Origin: Telopea speciosissima
Lineage: Eukaryota > Streptophyta > Magnoliopsida > Proteales > Proteaceae
Assembly: GCF_018873765.1 (NCBI RefSeq)
Contig: NC_057919.1
Location: 21,864,698-21,928,697, forward strand
DNA length: 64,000 nucleotides
Reading direction: 5' to 3'
Shown here: positions 10,591-20,869 of the stretch, piece by piece
Layout of the letters: every line of letters starts with the position of its first letter
How positions within the stretch are numbered: the first letter of the stretch is position 1
Notes under the pieces: generated by a model
Seen by the model: the letters and a program-made list of their open reading frames with translations, nothing else
Databases searched by the model: none
What the model was told of the DNA's origin: nothing
Translations under genes and position numbers: made by a program

Positions 10591-10942
10591 CAAAAAGATA
10601 ATAGGTAAGTGTTGTAGTAATTAATTAAGAACTAGACACGTAAAAACCCATCTAGACACTTAAAAGTTTTGAAGTTTATGAATTTGATTTTCACTATGTT
10701 CTCTCAACAGAATACGACTTGGAGAATGAAGACATACATTTAACAAAATTAGAGTCTAATTAAACATACTACACAACACTATATGCTCAAGAAGGCCTTC
10801 TTACTAATTAAAAAGCCTCTGATTCGGAAAAAAAAAAAAGGCTAGGACCGTTTTTACATTGTTTAACCATATATACAATACTATAACACAATAATTGAAG
10901 AAAAGTTACAGAAGAAAGCCGATGGAGCTGTAAATTGTGTGA
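10591..10942. other. 3' flank of the wall-associated kinase gene
   Basis: AT-rich. It probably includes the 3' UTR of the minus-strand kinase gene. No other feature is seen. Confidence 0.4.
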
Positions 10943-13900
10943 TTATCGCAAATGGTCATGAGAAACCAATTGTATAATCGCTTGACCCCTGGAACTATCA
11001 TAACCAATACTGTTGTGACTACCCAAGTCTAGTGGTTCACCAAGCAGCAGGCATTCCACCTCTTCAGAATTTTGGGAAGCCCAAGGATGTTTCTTATACC
11101 TCCTTAAGCTCTCAAGCTCCATTGCCACTTCCTTCATCTTTGGCCTTTCTTCCCCCTTCAATCTTAAGCATCTCCTTGCAAGCTCCATGACTTCCTGGAT
11201 TTGCTCTTTCATACCCTCTTGCACCACTCGATGTTCCAAAATCTCCCAAACACTGTTTTCCTCCATTGAAGTAACAAAATGCATTGCTAGATTCCTCTCA
11301 TTTTCAGGTCTATCAAAAGAAAGTGCTATCTTTCCAGTCAATAGCTCCACAAGAACCACACCAAAGCTATATACATCACTCTTGTCTGTCAATTGACTTG
11401 AATGAAAGTACTCAGGATCCAAATAACCCAAAGTTCCTTGCACTAATGTACTTAACTGAGTTTTGTCCACCGGAATTAGCCTTGAAGCTCCAAAGTCTGA
11501 GACTTTTGCAGTAAAATTATCATCCAAGAGAATGTTAGCAGACTTAATATCTCTATGGATAATAGGTGGTAAAGCTGCCGAGTGCAAATATGCAAGCGCC
11601 TCTGCTGTTTCAGTAGCCATCCTCAATCGATTTTCCCATGAAATCGAAGACTTGGATCCTTCACCATGTATATGATGGAATAAGGTTTGGTTGGTAACAA
11701 ATTCATATACTAATAATGGTACCTCTGTCTCCAAGCAACAACCCAATAGCTTTACAACATTTCTATGGTTAGTTTGAGAGAGAATAACCACCTCATTTAT
11801 AAATTGATCGATCTGACTTTCATCTACTACTTTTGATTTCTTAATGGCAACTGTTCTTTGATCAAGTAGAATTCCTTTGTACACAGTACCATAGCCTCCT
11901 CGACCAAGGATCTGGCTCTCAGCATAATTGTTAGTTGCCTTCTTTAGTTCTTCTGCAGTAAAGATTTTGGCACTTTCAGTGGATCCTTGATATGAGGATA
12001 GTTGTTGCTTCAATAGTAGACCCCCATTTTGCTTGAAGTAACTCTCTCTGAGTTTGCTAATCCTTCTCTGGTGATGTGCCCAGAGCACCAATAAACTGCC
12101 AATAAGTAGAAACACGAAGCCTGATCCAGTACCTACAAGGAGAAAAAAAAACACTTATTAAAGATTCAAACTAAGGGTGCAAATGGAGCCTAGATCCTAC
12201 ACTATGTGAGTAGCTAGGGACTAGGGAAAACTCGTTTTTACGATGAGAGTTGTCTTATTGTTATACTCCAAATTCAAGTCTAGGGGTGACAGCACAAGAG
12301 GGCAGCCAGGGTGGTGTCCTAGCTCCAAGAGGAGAGGGCGGCAAAGGGGAGATGGGGGAAGGGGAAATAAGTATGTCTAACATCCGATGGGGAAGAGTCG
12401 AACTAGCGACCTCTCCCTTGGACTCGGGCCAACACCCTACTGCACTAGCTACCACCACACCAAGAGGTACTTCCTAAAATCCCATAACTTGATTGACGGC
12501 TTCATCAACTATTTTGCCACATCAACAAGCACTTAACTTTAATAAATACGTTGGGGGTAAAAATAAAAGTACCAATAGGGGTTCTTACAAACTACTATAT
12601 ATTATGTGATCTGCAATATTTACTGTGTGGGGCTCAAACTCTGTGAAGAACTGGGATTCGACTCCTCTCCTTGGAGGGCATCCCCCAATGAGTGCTCAAT
12701 GAGTTGGGTTGTGCCACACACATCCCGATGGCTGACTGGGCTCACACCGAGATGTGTGCAGCACAGCCCAGCCGTTGAAGGTTAGGCACTCATTGGATGA
12801 TGCCCTCCAAGGAGAGGAGCCCAATCCAAGGAACTGAGGATTGAATTTTCAATCTTCTATCTATGAATAGAATTGCTAACGCACTTGACTTGAAGCTAGT
12901 GCAGTAGAACCTAGCACCCAAGAGATTTCGAGTTCTGAGACCTCCTATTCCTCATCTAGTTTAGAATTTAGATCCCTCCCCCAACCAAAAAGTGAAAAAA
13001 ATTAAAAAATAAAAAAAAGAAGAAGAAAATTACCTACGGTGACCTGTATCACCGGGAATTGCTTTGAAAGGCAGCCAGTTCCATTTTTCCATCCGTCTCC
13101 TTCATAATCATGTGGGCATGAGCAACTGTAATTCCCAGGTAGATTGATGCACAAGGAGTGGTAGCTGCAGAGATTAGTATTTGGATCTGCACATTCATTT
13201 ATGTCTGCAATAAACAAATACATTGGCTAAGAGATTTACACCATAAAATTAAAACACAAATCTACTGAAATGGTGGAATGGTTCATGATAAAGGAGGATC
13301 CAGGGTTACCTTGGCATCCGTCTTGAAGATAAGGGTTCCCCTGGTAACCACTCGAGCAGTTACAACTATAACCAACCTCGTTCTTGGAGGCACCACAGAC
13401 GGTGTTATTGCCGCATGCATAAGCGTTGGGATCTTTCTTAGCTTCATCACAGGTCTCGTTCTTTGTTGACCAGCTTATTGCCCAATCGAGCACGATTGGT
13501 ACTTGATTGGTGAAATTCATGAGATCCGATTTTGAGAAATTGTACCAATTCTTGTCGACGAGGAAGGCATAGCCGCAGGGATTGAAATTGAAAACGTTGC
13601 TGTGGAAATCGGAGCTGTTGACTAATATAACGAACTGTAATAAGCCCTTTGGAATGGAGGTCTGACAACAGCCGATGCCTGTGCACTGACCGCTGATCAC
13701 ATCAGATTCCGTCATGGAAAACATGCTACACCCACTCGTGAAGAAAGTAGAGGTGCCCCGGAGGGTTCCCTGGGTGTCACAACCCAGAGCAGTGAATCTG
13801 TTTTCTGTGTCAGAGAAGGTGAAGGGTGTGTTAGACACAGATTGCAGACCAGGTGTTTGATAAAATCGATAACCCGACACGTTGTAGCAATCTTTAGTTA

Positions 13901-14177
13901 CAGGGCTTGATACTCTCAGTTGGCCTTCTAGTGATATATTAAAGACTTCCATATAAACTCCCATATCATTTTCTGTGAACAGCTGTGAGTTGTTGCAGGT
14001 TAGATTGAACCCTTTTCTATAACAATTTTGATTTCCAAAACCAAATGGGTAGGGAACTGAGATGTTGCCACATTTATCTTGGCAACCAGCAAGAGCGATT
14101 GATGAATCTAAAGCTGATGTTGTAGCTAGCCATACAAGGATTAGGAGGAGCTTGTGAAGCACCACAAAATGACCCAT
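10943..14177 (-). CDS. wall-associated receptor kinase (WAK/WAK-like), 3 exons, 742 aa
   Basis: Exons (minus): 14177-13310, 13204-13034, 12132-10943; all junctions are GT-AG in consistent phase 1. Exon 1 encodes a signal peptide (about 1-29), a GUB_WAK galacturonan-binding domain beginning [17 protein letters not shown], and a first EGF-like repeat ending [13 protein letters not shown]. Exon 2 is one calcium-binding EGF module (DINEC...). Exon 3 starts with the transmembrane helix (about 347-368) and then the Ser/Thr kinase: glycine loop GRGGYG at about 423, Lys444, HRD at 539-541, DFG at 559-561, and the [10 protein letters not shown] activation segment. All catalytic residues are present, so it is an active RD kinase by sequence. 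WAKs sense pectin in the wall. Length and three-exon layout are typical. Intron 2 (901 bp) carries a SINE and a MITE. I cannot separate WAK from WAKL. Confidence 0.94.
12260..12475 (-). mobile_element. tRNA-derived SINE in WAK intron 2
   Basis: On the minus strand an A-box-like TGGTAGCTAGTG and a B-box-like AGTTCGACTC lie about 40 bp apart in a tRNA-like 5' region that begins near 12470. The rest is non-coding. It is in the same orientation as the kinase gene. The ends and target duplication are not resolved. Confidence 0.5.
12652..12828. mobile_element. MITE family B copy (WAK intron 2)
   Basis: The ends are inverted: CTCCTCTCCTTGGAGGGCAT on the left is mirrored by TGCCCTCCAAGGAGAGGAG on the right. 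The centre has paired ACACATCCCGA / GAGATGTGTG. Related elements lie at about 24190, 31847, 32899 and 48148. Confidence 0.7.
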
Positions 14178-15005
14178 GGCTTTGTTCTTTCATTCAATGA
14201 TTTTTCTCTGGGTACTTAGTATATATATTTTTGAGTCGGTTTCAATACAGGAAGAGCAACATCTTCTTGATCTTGCATGTTGAAGAAATTGAAGTAATTG
14301 AGAAATGTAAGCAATGGTTGGCTGGACGGTTCTTGACTTTGACAAATTCAAATACCCAAAAGTCTTCTGCAAGTTCATTGGTAGAATAATTATAAGTCAT
14401 TTGATGCTCTGTTTGTTTTTAGTTGACAGAGGCTTGTAAACTAAATAAATTTCAAAAACCAAAAAACAAAACCCCTTTTGTTGATTTTATCATGAATTTT
14501 TTGTTTTTCACAATTTAGATCCTCAACCGTGCCCTGCCCATCGCGGCCTGAGCGGCTCAGACATATGGCACAGCACAATGACCACCTTATCCCTGCCTGA
14601 GCATCCTGTCCAAGCAGGGGTAAGGCAGTCATTGCACTATGCCTTGTGTCTGCGCTGCTCAGATCGCTATGGGCCACACACCGTAAAAGATCTGGATGGC
14701 CTTTTTCATGCTTTTATAAATGGAAATTAGGTTTTGACTCCCTTTAGTCTGAGTCAAAATTTTGAAAAATCTTATGAATTAGTCATGTAAGATTAGGTCA
14801 AAGTGGAAAGCTGAAAAAAATCCTCCACATATTTTGTAGTACGGACTTGAAAACTTGGCGTGTGAAAGATTTGACATCAACTAATACCGAGTTCGAGAAA
14901 AAAAAAAAATTTAGGTCAATTGAGCTCATGAAATATCTTTCATGTGTCCAGCTCTTTGACTCGAACAGCAATACAACGCAAGATAAAGGAATTGTCGAGG
15001 ATTTA
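14178..15005. other. 5' flank of the WAK gene with one MITE
   Basis: Contains the probable WAK promoter (a TATATATATTT run lies about 40-50 bp upstream of the ATG at 14219-14229) and a MITE at 14517-14694. No gene is seen. Confidence 0.45.
14517..14694. mobile_element. MITE-like inverted-repeat element
   Basis: GATC..CAACCGTG...GCCC at the left is mirrored by GGGCC...CACCGTAAAAGATC at the right. Inner arms also pair (GAGCGGCTCAGA with TGCGCTGCTCAGA-type sequence). Non-coding. Confidence 0.5.
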
Positions 15006-15013
15006 ATCAAGGA

Positions 15014-15657
15014 TAGGGATGTAAATGGATATTCGTAAATTCGTATTTGATTCGCATTCGTATCTGTTTAGGAGTATTTGAATCCGTTTGAAATTAATTG
15101 GATACGAATATGATAATCCCCCTATTCGATCGATTATTATCCGATTCGTTTAGCAGTCTGATATTAATAAAATATCTGAAATATAACTCTATGTTTGTCT
15201 ATCCTTTTAAGTTATCTTATTGGATTTTGTTATCTTATTTTTATAAATTTATAAGTTAAGATAATGTGATTCTTTTTCTAGATTTGCTATTGATTTATAT
15301 ATATTATTTTATGCAATGTGATACATGGAATTACATATCTATTAAAAAATCAAAAGTAAAATAGGTAAGAGAATAAAAGACTAAGAAGAGCAGAAGAAAT
15401 GGTAGTTACTGAACTCTCAAGTTTCAACCCTAACCCTAATCATAAAAATGGTAAATATATCAACGGATAGTTGAAAAATCATATTCGACCCGTATTCATA
15501 TCCATTTAGGAGAACCTGTACTCAAAAAATCACTATCCGAAAATTATCCGAATTCGTCCGAAAATCGATAGGATATTATCCGAATCAATCCGAATATAAT
15601 CGGATACGAATATGATAATGCCACTATCCGATCGAATTTGATCTGTTTACATCCCTA
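15014..15657. mobile_element. non-autonomous hAT-like element, 644 bp
   Basis: It starts TAGGGATGTAAATGGAT and ends ...TTTACATCCCTA, an inverted repeat. Flanking 8-mers ATCAAGGA (15006-15013) and ATCAAGAA (15658-15665) differ by one base. An 8-bp duplication is the hallmark of the hAT superfamily. Sub-terminal GGATACGAATATGATAAT stretches repeat. No transposase is seen. Same family as 17451-17714 and 32085-32520. Confidence 0.8.
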
Positions 15658-16025
15658 ATCAAGAATGAGTCATAGAGTGTGAGTCACACGAAACTCAGTC
15701 TTTTCACGTGAGTTGTAACAAAATCGATGGATTTGATCATTTTTAAAACCGGTTCACTTCTACTAAAAAAACAAAAAAATCAAACCGGTTCACCTGTCTA
15801 CTTGAATATTTGAGTTGAGTAAATCCGAAAATGTAAAACTGTAAAAGCCATGAAATCTCTTCTCCTGTTCAACACTTGGATTTTGAGGAAACGAAAATGG
15901 TCAAATGAAAGTTTGGTTCGAAACCCTGGTTGGTGCCTGGAAGCTTGAAATTTTCAAGCAAAAGCAAAGACTAGTCGCTAGACTAGTCAGTAGAGAGAGA
16001 TTACATATGCTGTGATTATAATTAT

Positions 16026-16033
16026 TATATAAA
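16026..16033 (+). promoter_or_regulatory. TATA box candidate, AGP copy 3
   Basis: TATATAAAGAACAGA, the same as in copy 2, about 265 bp upstream of the ATG. Confidence 0.5.
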
Positions 16034-16298
16034 GAACAGATAAATCAGATTAAGAATTCCAGGAATCTCCAATCTGCCTCTCATCATTCATCATTGGCAA
16101 TCAATAATTCTGCGCTGTCTCTGTCTCAAAAAACTTGAATTGAACCTACCCACTTTCCCTCTTGCCGGCTCGCCCTCTCCTTTATATTTCTCCCTTTCTC
16201 TGTTTTCCCCTCCACCAGTCACCACCGTTCTTCTGAACTTTCAGGGCATTACATTTCTCTCTTTCTCTTGACCTTTTCCTCTCCACATTTCGAAGAAA

Positions 16299-16721
16299 AT
16301 GGGTCTCTCTAGTTTCATGGCTGTTGTTCTGACTTTGGGTTTGTTGACCAGAACATCTATCGCCCAGGCTCCGGGAGCCGAGCCCAAAGCAGCCCCCGTA
16401 TCCGCTCCACCAACTCCCGTTCCAGCTTCGCCGACTCTAGCACCGGCAGTTTCGCCTCCTGCACCGACGCCTGCACCTTCCGTGGCTACCCCCGCTCCCA
16501 CATCAACTCCAACTACCGCTCCCGTTCCCGCTCCGGTATCGACTCCTAAAACAGCTCCATCTCCATCTCCAAGCATTGCCTCACCTCCCGCACCACCTCT
16601 TGCACCTGCGGATAGCCCAGCTGTGACGACTCCTTCTTCAGGCGCTCACGGTTCACTCAACAGAGTTGCAATCTTGGGTTCTGCCATTTTCGGAACCTTA
16701 GCTGTTGCCTTGTTGATCTAA
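16299..16721 (+). CDS. classical arabinogalactan protein (AGP), copy 3, 140 aa
   Basis: This paralogue of the two AGP copies starts directly at MGLSSFM, because the two upstream codons present in the other copies are replaced. The signal peptide core VVLTLGLLT is intact, with R in place of G after it (LLTRTSIAQ). The mature region keeps the AP/SP/TP pattern but gains a few charged residues (AEPKAAP, STPKTAP). The C-terminal GPI-type signal is conserved (GSLNRVAILGSAIFGTLAVALLI, written here only as a motif position, residues about 118-140). No disabling change is seen. Its 3' region differs from the others by an inserted hairpin, which could affect expression or poly(A) choice. Confidence 0.9.
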   Translation: MGLSSFMAVVLTLGLLTRTSIAQAPGAEPKAAPVSAPPTPVPASPTLAPAVSPPAPTPAPSVATPAPTSTPTTAPVPAPVSTPKTAPSPSPSIASPPAPPLAPADSPAVTTPSSGAHGSLNRVAILGSAIFGTLAVALLI

Positions 16722-16871
16722 AATCCATTATTCATTTCCTCTTAGAGATTTCATTTGTTCCATTTTTTTATGTTAATTTTGTTTACTCACGGACATGAGA
16801 TCTGAATATTTTTCACTTGTGGCCTCGCATTGAACGTGAGAGATCTGAATATTTGTTGGGGATGGTTATGG

Positions 16872-17052
16872 AGAATTTTTATCTCCTACAGTTCTGACAC
16901 CCTCCAATTTCCCTACAATCCCTCACATGGGAGCTGAAATGACCACTTACCTGCTTTGTCAAGGCAGTGGGTAAGTGGTCATTTCAGCTCCCATGTGTGG
17001 GATTGTAGGGAAATTAAAAGATGTCAAAATTGTAGGTGACAATGATCCGTAT
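16872..17052. mobile_element. hairpin MITE inserted in the 3' region of AGP copy 3
   Basis: Copies 1 and 2 read straight through GGATGRYTRTGGATT. Copy 3 is interrupted here by about 180 bp. The insertion is one long inverted repeat whose arms around CATGGGAGCTGAAATGACCA (16926-16945) match TGGTCATTTCAGCTCCCATG (16976-16995) exactly. The loop is short. It lies between the stop codon and the conserved AATAAA at 17087, so it is probably transcribed. Confidence 0.75.
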
Positions 17053-17086
17053 TGTGGATTAATCGTAAATACACTTAAATCATATG

Positions 17087-17092
17087 AATAAA
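17087..17092 (+). terminator. AATAAA poly(A) signal, AGP copy 3
   Basis: Conserved CATATGAATAAAGCA context, displaced downstream by the hairpin insertion. Confidence 0.55.
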
Positions 17093-17450
17093 GCATTTTT
17101 TTATTTTTATAACTCTCTTTCCATACATTATTGGCTTTTGAGTTTTGAGAATTCTTCTGTATTTCCTCCCCATCTTTGTCCAATTTCACTAATAAATAGT
17201 TGTAATCATCTGCAATTCAAGATCGAGAGAGAGAAAGGAGTACACTCAGACGAAATTTACAAATTGAATCCTTTATCATCGAAATTACTCTGGATTCAGG
17301 AAGCAATCATGACTCATGAGACCCACTGGGATTCCTAATGCTCTGTTCCACCTACTTGTCAACAAATGTTTCATTTTCTACTCCCAAAATATTTGCTTTT
17401 CATATTGTAATTAATATACAATTTTACCTTGGCCAAAGTATCTGAGGAAC

Positions 17451-17714
17451 TAGGGATGTAAACGGATTGGATTCGACTCGGATAGTGCTATATCCGCATC
17501 CGCATCCGATTAGTTTTCGGACGGATTCAGATAGTGCTAAACGGATATGAACACAGATCAAATATTTTATCCGTTTACATGTAAATATAGCTTTTCGGAT
17601 AGCTATAGCCTATCCATATCCGTATCCGTTTAGCTTTTGGACGGATTCGGATAGTGCTAAACAGATACGGACACTGATACAGAAACGGATTTCGGCTATT
17701 CATTTACATCCCTA
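17451..17714. mobile_element. non-autonomous hAT-like element, 264 bp
   Basis: TAGGGATGTAAACGGAT at the left is mirrored by CATTTACATCCCTA at the right. It has the same terminal sequence as the elements at 15014 and 32085 but a shorter interior. The flanking 8-mers are not clearly duplicated, so it may be older. Confidence 0.65.
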
Positions 17715-18078
17715 ACCATAACCCGCTCCAATAAACAAACACACACAGGAGAGAGGGAAAAATTGAAAAAATTTTGTATATCACGGACACCCCAAAAAAT
17801 CTCAAAATATCAACCTTCCTCTTAGACGTTAAACACACTTAGCACCCAAAGTTGAAAGGCTCATTTTAACCCCGCTAATTATTTAAATAATAAACTTCCA
17901 TTCCATGTTCTTTCCAGAGCCTACCAAAAGCAAACAGAATCAAAACACTCTCCAACTCCCAACGGCCGGTTCTCCTCATTCGAAGACATTGATTCCTCCA
18001 AATCCTCTGACGAAACCCTAACGAGATCCTCTGGTTTCAACGATCCCTCCGTTACCAACATTATCCTCCGCCTCTAGT
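17715..18078. other. spacer
   Basis: AT-rich then CT-rich sequence that leads into the MCTP pseudogene. I see no gene. Confidence 0.35.
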
Positions 18079-18560
18079 TCAAATCCTCTCCATTCGACGT
18101 AAGATCTTGAAACCCTCTCCCCATCCGTGAGTTCTATCAATTTTGTCGATCAGGGAGATGTCCAACTCCATCTTCACTCGAATGTCCTTCGCAGGTCCAA
18201 TACTTTGCAGCGCTTCTCTCCGATCGATGGCAGAGAAACTCCGACCCAAGAAATCATCTTTGTTGTTCTCTTTAACAAAAATCTCTACCATGGATGACTG
18301 GATACAATCCTTGGAGATAGCGAAGACTTGGTCCCATTCTGGGCTACTCAAGCTCGCTCTTTTAGTAATCCCTCTATAGTTCCCAAGCTTCACCTCTGTA
18401 ACTACTTCACCACCACCAAAGATCAAAGTCGCGAGCTTTAACGACCCAGACATAGAGATAAAGCATTTACTCCACCAGATCATAAATCGAACTGGTCTTG
18501 TCTTTGTTGGTAGGACCTCCACCCAAATGAGTACTAGTTTCTTTGAGGGTGAACCCATTT
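18079..18560 (-). pseudogene. MCTP-like (multiple C2 domain and transmembrane protein) pseudogene fragment
   Basis: On the minus strand the typical N-terminus of short plant MCTPs is readable in one frame from about 18554 (FTLKETSTHLGGG, then KDKTSSIYDLVE). It is followed at once by a stop (TAA, 18469-18467) where the family has Gln. Another stop follows shortly. After a frameshift the first C2 domain continues as VTEVKLGNYRGITK, SSPEWDQVFAISKD and IQSSMVEIFVKE (about 18412-18280), then decays. Intact MCTPs are about 770 aa or more; here only about the first 140 codons remain, so it is dead. Plant MCTPs are endoplasmic-reticulum tethers at plasmodesmata. Most are intronless, so I cannot say whether this is a retrocopy. 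Confidence 0.72.
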
Positions 18561-18587
18561 GAACGAGAAGAATTAAAACCCCCAGCC

Positions 18588-18614
18588 GCCGCCACCACCA
18601 CCACCACCACCCCC
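18588..18614. repeat. (CCA)n microsatellite
   Basis: About eight CCA/CAC units adjoining a Copia-type primer-binding-like motif. Confidence 0.7.
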
Positions 18615-18623
18615 AATTCTATC

Positions 18624-18637
18624 TTGGTATTAGAGCC
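18624..18637 (+). other. Copia primer-binding-site-like motif
   Basis: TTGGTATTAGAGCC differs by one base from the tRNA-iMet-complementary TGGTATCAGAGCC core used by plant Copia elements. It faces opposite to the Copia fragment next to it, so it may belong to another lost element. Confidence 0.4.
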
Positions 18638-18639
18638 TT

Positions 18640-18851
18640 AGACAAACGTTCTTTTTTGAAATGGATAGAAATGCGGATTGGATTAAATTCTCCGTGTCTT
18701 CTCTTTGATAGGAGTCTTCTATTTATACTGTTTATTCAATTACAGTTACAGTATTTGAAATTCAAAAAATGAGATAGAGATAAGGTTTGTCATAGCTAGA
18801 GATTATCTACACAACAAGAGAGAAACGAGGAGAAGTCCTGTGGACTAGGTC

Positions 18852-18891
<40 letters not shown>

Positions 18892-19192
18892 GTGCAATTC
18901 AAGGGCCGAATGGCCATCATGGCCCCACAAGGAGGCAAAGAGGGGACCACAAGGGGGGTCAAATATGGTACCAACGGGCTCCACTTCTTGAAAAGCAATT
19001 AAATGTGGACTAGGTGTCGCTGAGGAGACTTGAACCACCGATCAAGCTCCCGACGCTGTTTTTCCAAAGGAACAGCGAACCAACAGGGCAATCCCTTGAT
19101 CGACGACTAGGTCAGCTTGCATCCGTTGGACTTGTACAACTCAAATTTGAATTTTGAGTTTGAACTTAGAGAACTTGAGTTGGTTATGTTAA
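18640..19192 (-). mobile_element. LTR of a Copia remnant, split by a SINE
   Basis: Minus strand, immediately downstream of the Copia RNase H frame. A purine-rich tract (GCGGGGGAG, about 19203-19195) is followed by TATTAACATAACC, the expected polypurine tract and LTR start. A TATA motif (CAGTATAAATAGAAG, about 18740-18726) lies inside. A SINE interrupts it at 18857-19104. The 3' edge is uncertain. Confidence 0.55.
18857..19104 (-). mobile_element. tRNA-derived SINE with poly(A) tail, 14-bp target duplication
   Basis: It is flanked by GACTAGGTCAGCTT on both sides (18843-18856 and 19105-19118). The minus strand reads A box (GTTGGTTCGCT, 19084-19074), B box (GGTTCAAGTCT, about 19036-19026) and a tail of over 30 A, seen as poly-T from about 18857 to 18890. 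The long pure tail and perfect duplication suggest a young insertion. It is a different SINE family from 4465-4598, which has no A tail. Confidence 0.85.
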
Positions 19193-20115
19193 TACTCCCC
19201 CGCAAGAAAAGCGGCCCTTTGATGACGGTGAGCTTGTCCCTTACAGCATTGAACTTGGAAGCAGGAAGACCTTTTTGTCATAATGTCAGCTATCTGGTCT
19301 TGACTTGGAAGAAAACGTATAAGTAGACGCTTTGCAACTACCTGTTCACGAACAAAATGATAGTCTATCTCTATATGTTTGGTCCGTGCATGGAATAAAG
19401 GATTTCCCGCAAGATAAGTGGCCCCAATGTTGTCACAATACAATGCTGGTGTAGGTGGAGAGACATCCAGATCACTAAGTAAATGATTTACCCAGATCAA
19501 TTCTGCTGATGCATTTGCAAGGCCTTATATTCAGATTTTGTTGAGGATCTAGCTACTATGTGTTTCTTCTTTGAGCTCCATGAGATCAAATTAGTGCCTA
19601 GATAAATACAGAAACCACTCGTCGAACGTCAATCATCAGGGCATCCAGCCTAATCAGCATCTATATAAGCAGTTAACTGAACTGATGAAGAAGCCTGGAG
19701 ATGGATGCTGTGGTCAATTGTACCCTTTAAATAGAGCAAAACCCTCTTAAGAGCTTCCCAGTGTTCAGTTGTGGGACAATGCATGAACTGACAAACTTTG
19801 TTGACCGCGAAGGCAATATTTGGTCTAGTCAAAGCCAGGTTATGGAGTGCGCCAATTGTGCTTCAATAAAGTGTAGCATTAGTAAAGGGGGTACTGCTGG
19901 TGCGGGTGAGAGCAGTTATAGAGCTCGGAGTGGGCATGGGTTTGGCAGCCTCCATATCAACCTTCTTTACAAGGTCAAGAGTGTACTTTGTTTGAGTCAA
20001 ATAGAGGCCACTAGAAGTGCGCAAAGACTCTATGCCAAGGAAAAAAAGAAGATCCCCAAGATCTGTAATTGCAAATTCTGTTCCAAGGCTACTCATAATG
20101 GCTTGAACACTCTTT
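19189..20115 (-). pseudogene. Copia retrotransposon fragment (RT C-terminus and RNase H)
   Basis: Three broken minus frames follow in order. 20096-19863 has ITDLGDLLFFLGIE and YLTQTKYTLDLV, the Copia RT end. 19832-19650 has RPNIAFAVNKVCQFMHCPT and the ALKRVLLYLKGT block. 19500-19189 has [30 protein letters not shown] and IADIMTK, the RNase H end. Gag, protease, integrase and most of RT are missing and the frames are shifted, so it is inactive. An LTR follows directly. Confidence 0.88.
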
Positions 20116-20287
20116 GAATTTGTGGGAGAAATAATAGTTGGGTAGGAGGAGGTGGCGGTGGTGGTGGAACAAACTATCTACTTTGGAAATCACAGGGTCG
20201 AATTCAAATAAAAAATGAACTATCTTGTACGAAAACCTGGGCCAGCTTCTATTGGACTTAGGATGCTTCAAACAAAAAATGGGCAAG

Positions 20288-20840
20288 AGAACGCTACCTG
20301 GGCCTCGAGAGCCTACACGCACTGGTCAATGGGAGCACATGGACAAGCATTGGCTTGGGCAGGATTTTCACATTTCCATGGGGGTAGGGTGGTATTGTAT
20401 CTAAGCGCAGGAGCCACCCTAGCCATGCGACTAGGTAGCATTCTTTTCCCCATAAAAATATGTGAAAGAGAATGCTACCTGGTCGTGTGTGGTGCGCTCC
20501 CCTTTGCCCAGACAGGGTTGTGCAAAATGACCACCGTGACTTCAGGAATTTCTGCCTTTACATGGGGGCACGATAGTTATTTAGTGCAACCCTGTGTTTG
20601 AGCTCAAGGACCGCGCTCCACACCTGACCAAGTAGTGTTCTTTCTCCCAAAAAATATTTAGGAAAAATATTCTCTATGGGTGGAGCGCAGGCCACGCCCA
20701 TACACAGTGGGGGAGGGTGAAACGATCGCCCCCATGAAAGGTGGAAATTTCGGCCCCAAGATGTTAGAGTGCGCATTCTCATTGACTGTTGTGCATGCAT
20801 GGCTCCTCCGCTCCCCCATAGGGAATGCTCTGCCAAACAT
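20288..20840. mobile_element. cluster of three related MITEs
   Basis: Three short inverted-repeat elements lie end to end. The first (about 20288-20456) runs from GAGAACGCTACCTGG to CTAGGTAGCATTCTTT. The second (about 20463-20648) runs from GAGAATGCTACCTGG to CCAAGTAGTGTTCTTTC, with inner GTGTGGTGCGCTCC pairing with GACCGCGCTCCACAC-type sequence. The third (about 20655-20835) runs from ATTCTCTATGGGTGGAGCGC to CCCCCATAGGGAATGCTC. The small element at 33104-33235 shares the TTCTCTATG motif. Confidence 0.55.
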
Positions 20841-20869
20841 TTAATAGGGGATGATTGTAACAAATTATG

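Larger units (their letters stand above)
15880..17440 (+). repeat. AGP tandem duplication unit, copy 3
   Basis: Third copy of the AGP unit. It is shorter upstream than copies 1 and 2 (similarity starts near TCAAATGAAAG at 15901) and carries a hairpin MITE in its 3' region. Confidence 0.82.

Noticed and set aside
15425..15440. Telomere-like AACCCTAACCCTAATC
   Set aside because: Only about two units, inside a hAT-like element. Too short to be an interstitial telomere.
20215..20863. Several 60-128 residue frames on both strands
   Set aside because: They fall in a cluster of foldback MITEs. Frames on both strands arise from the inverted repeats, with no protein motif.
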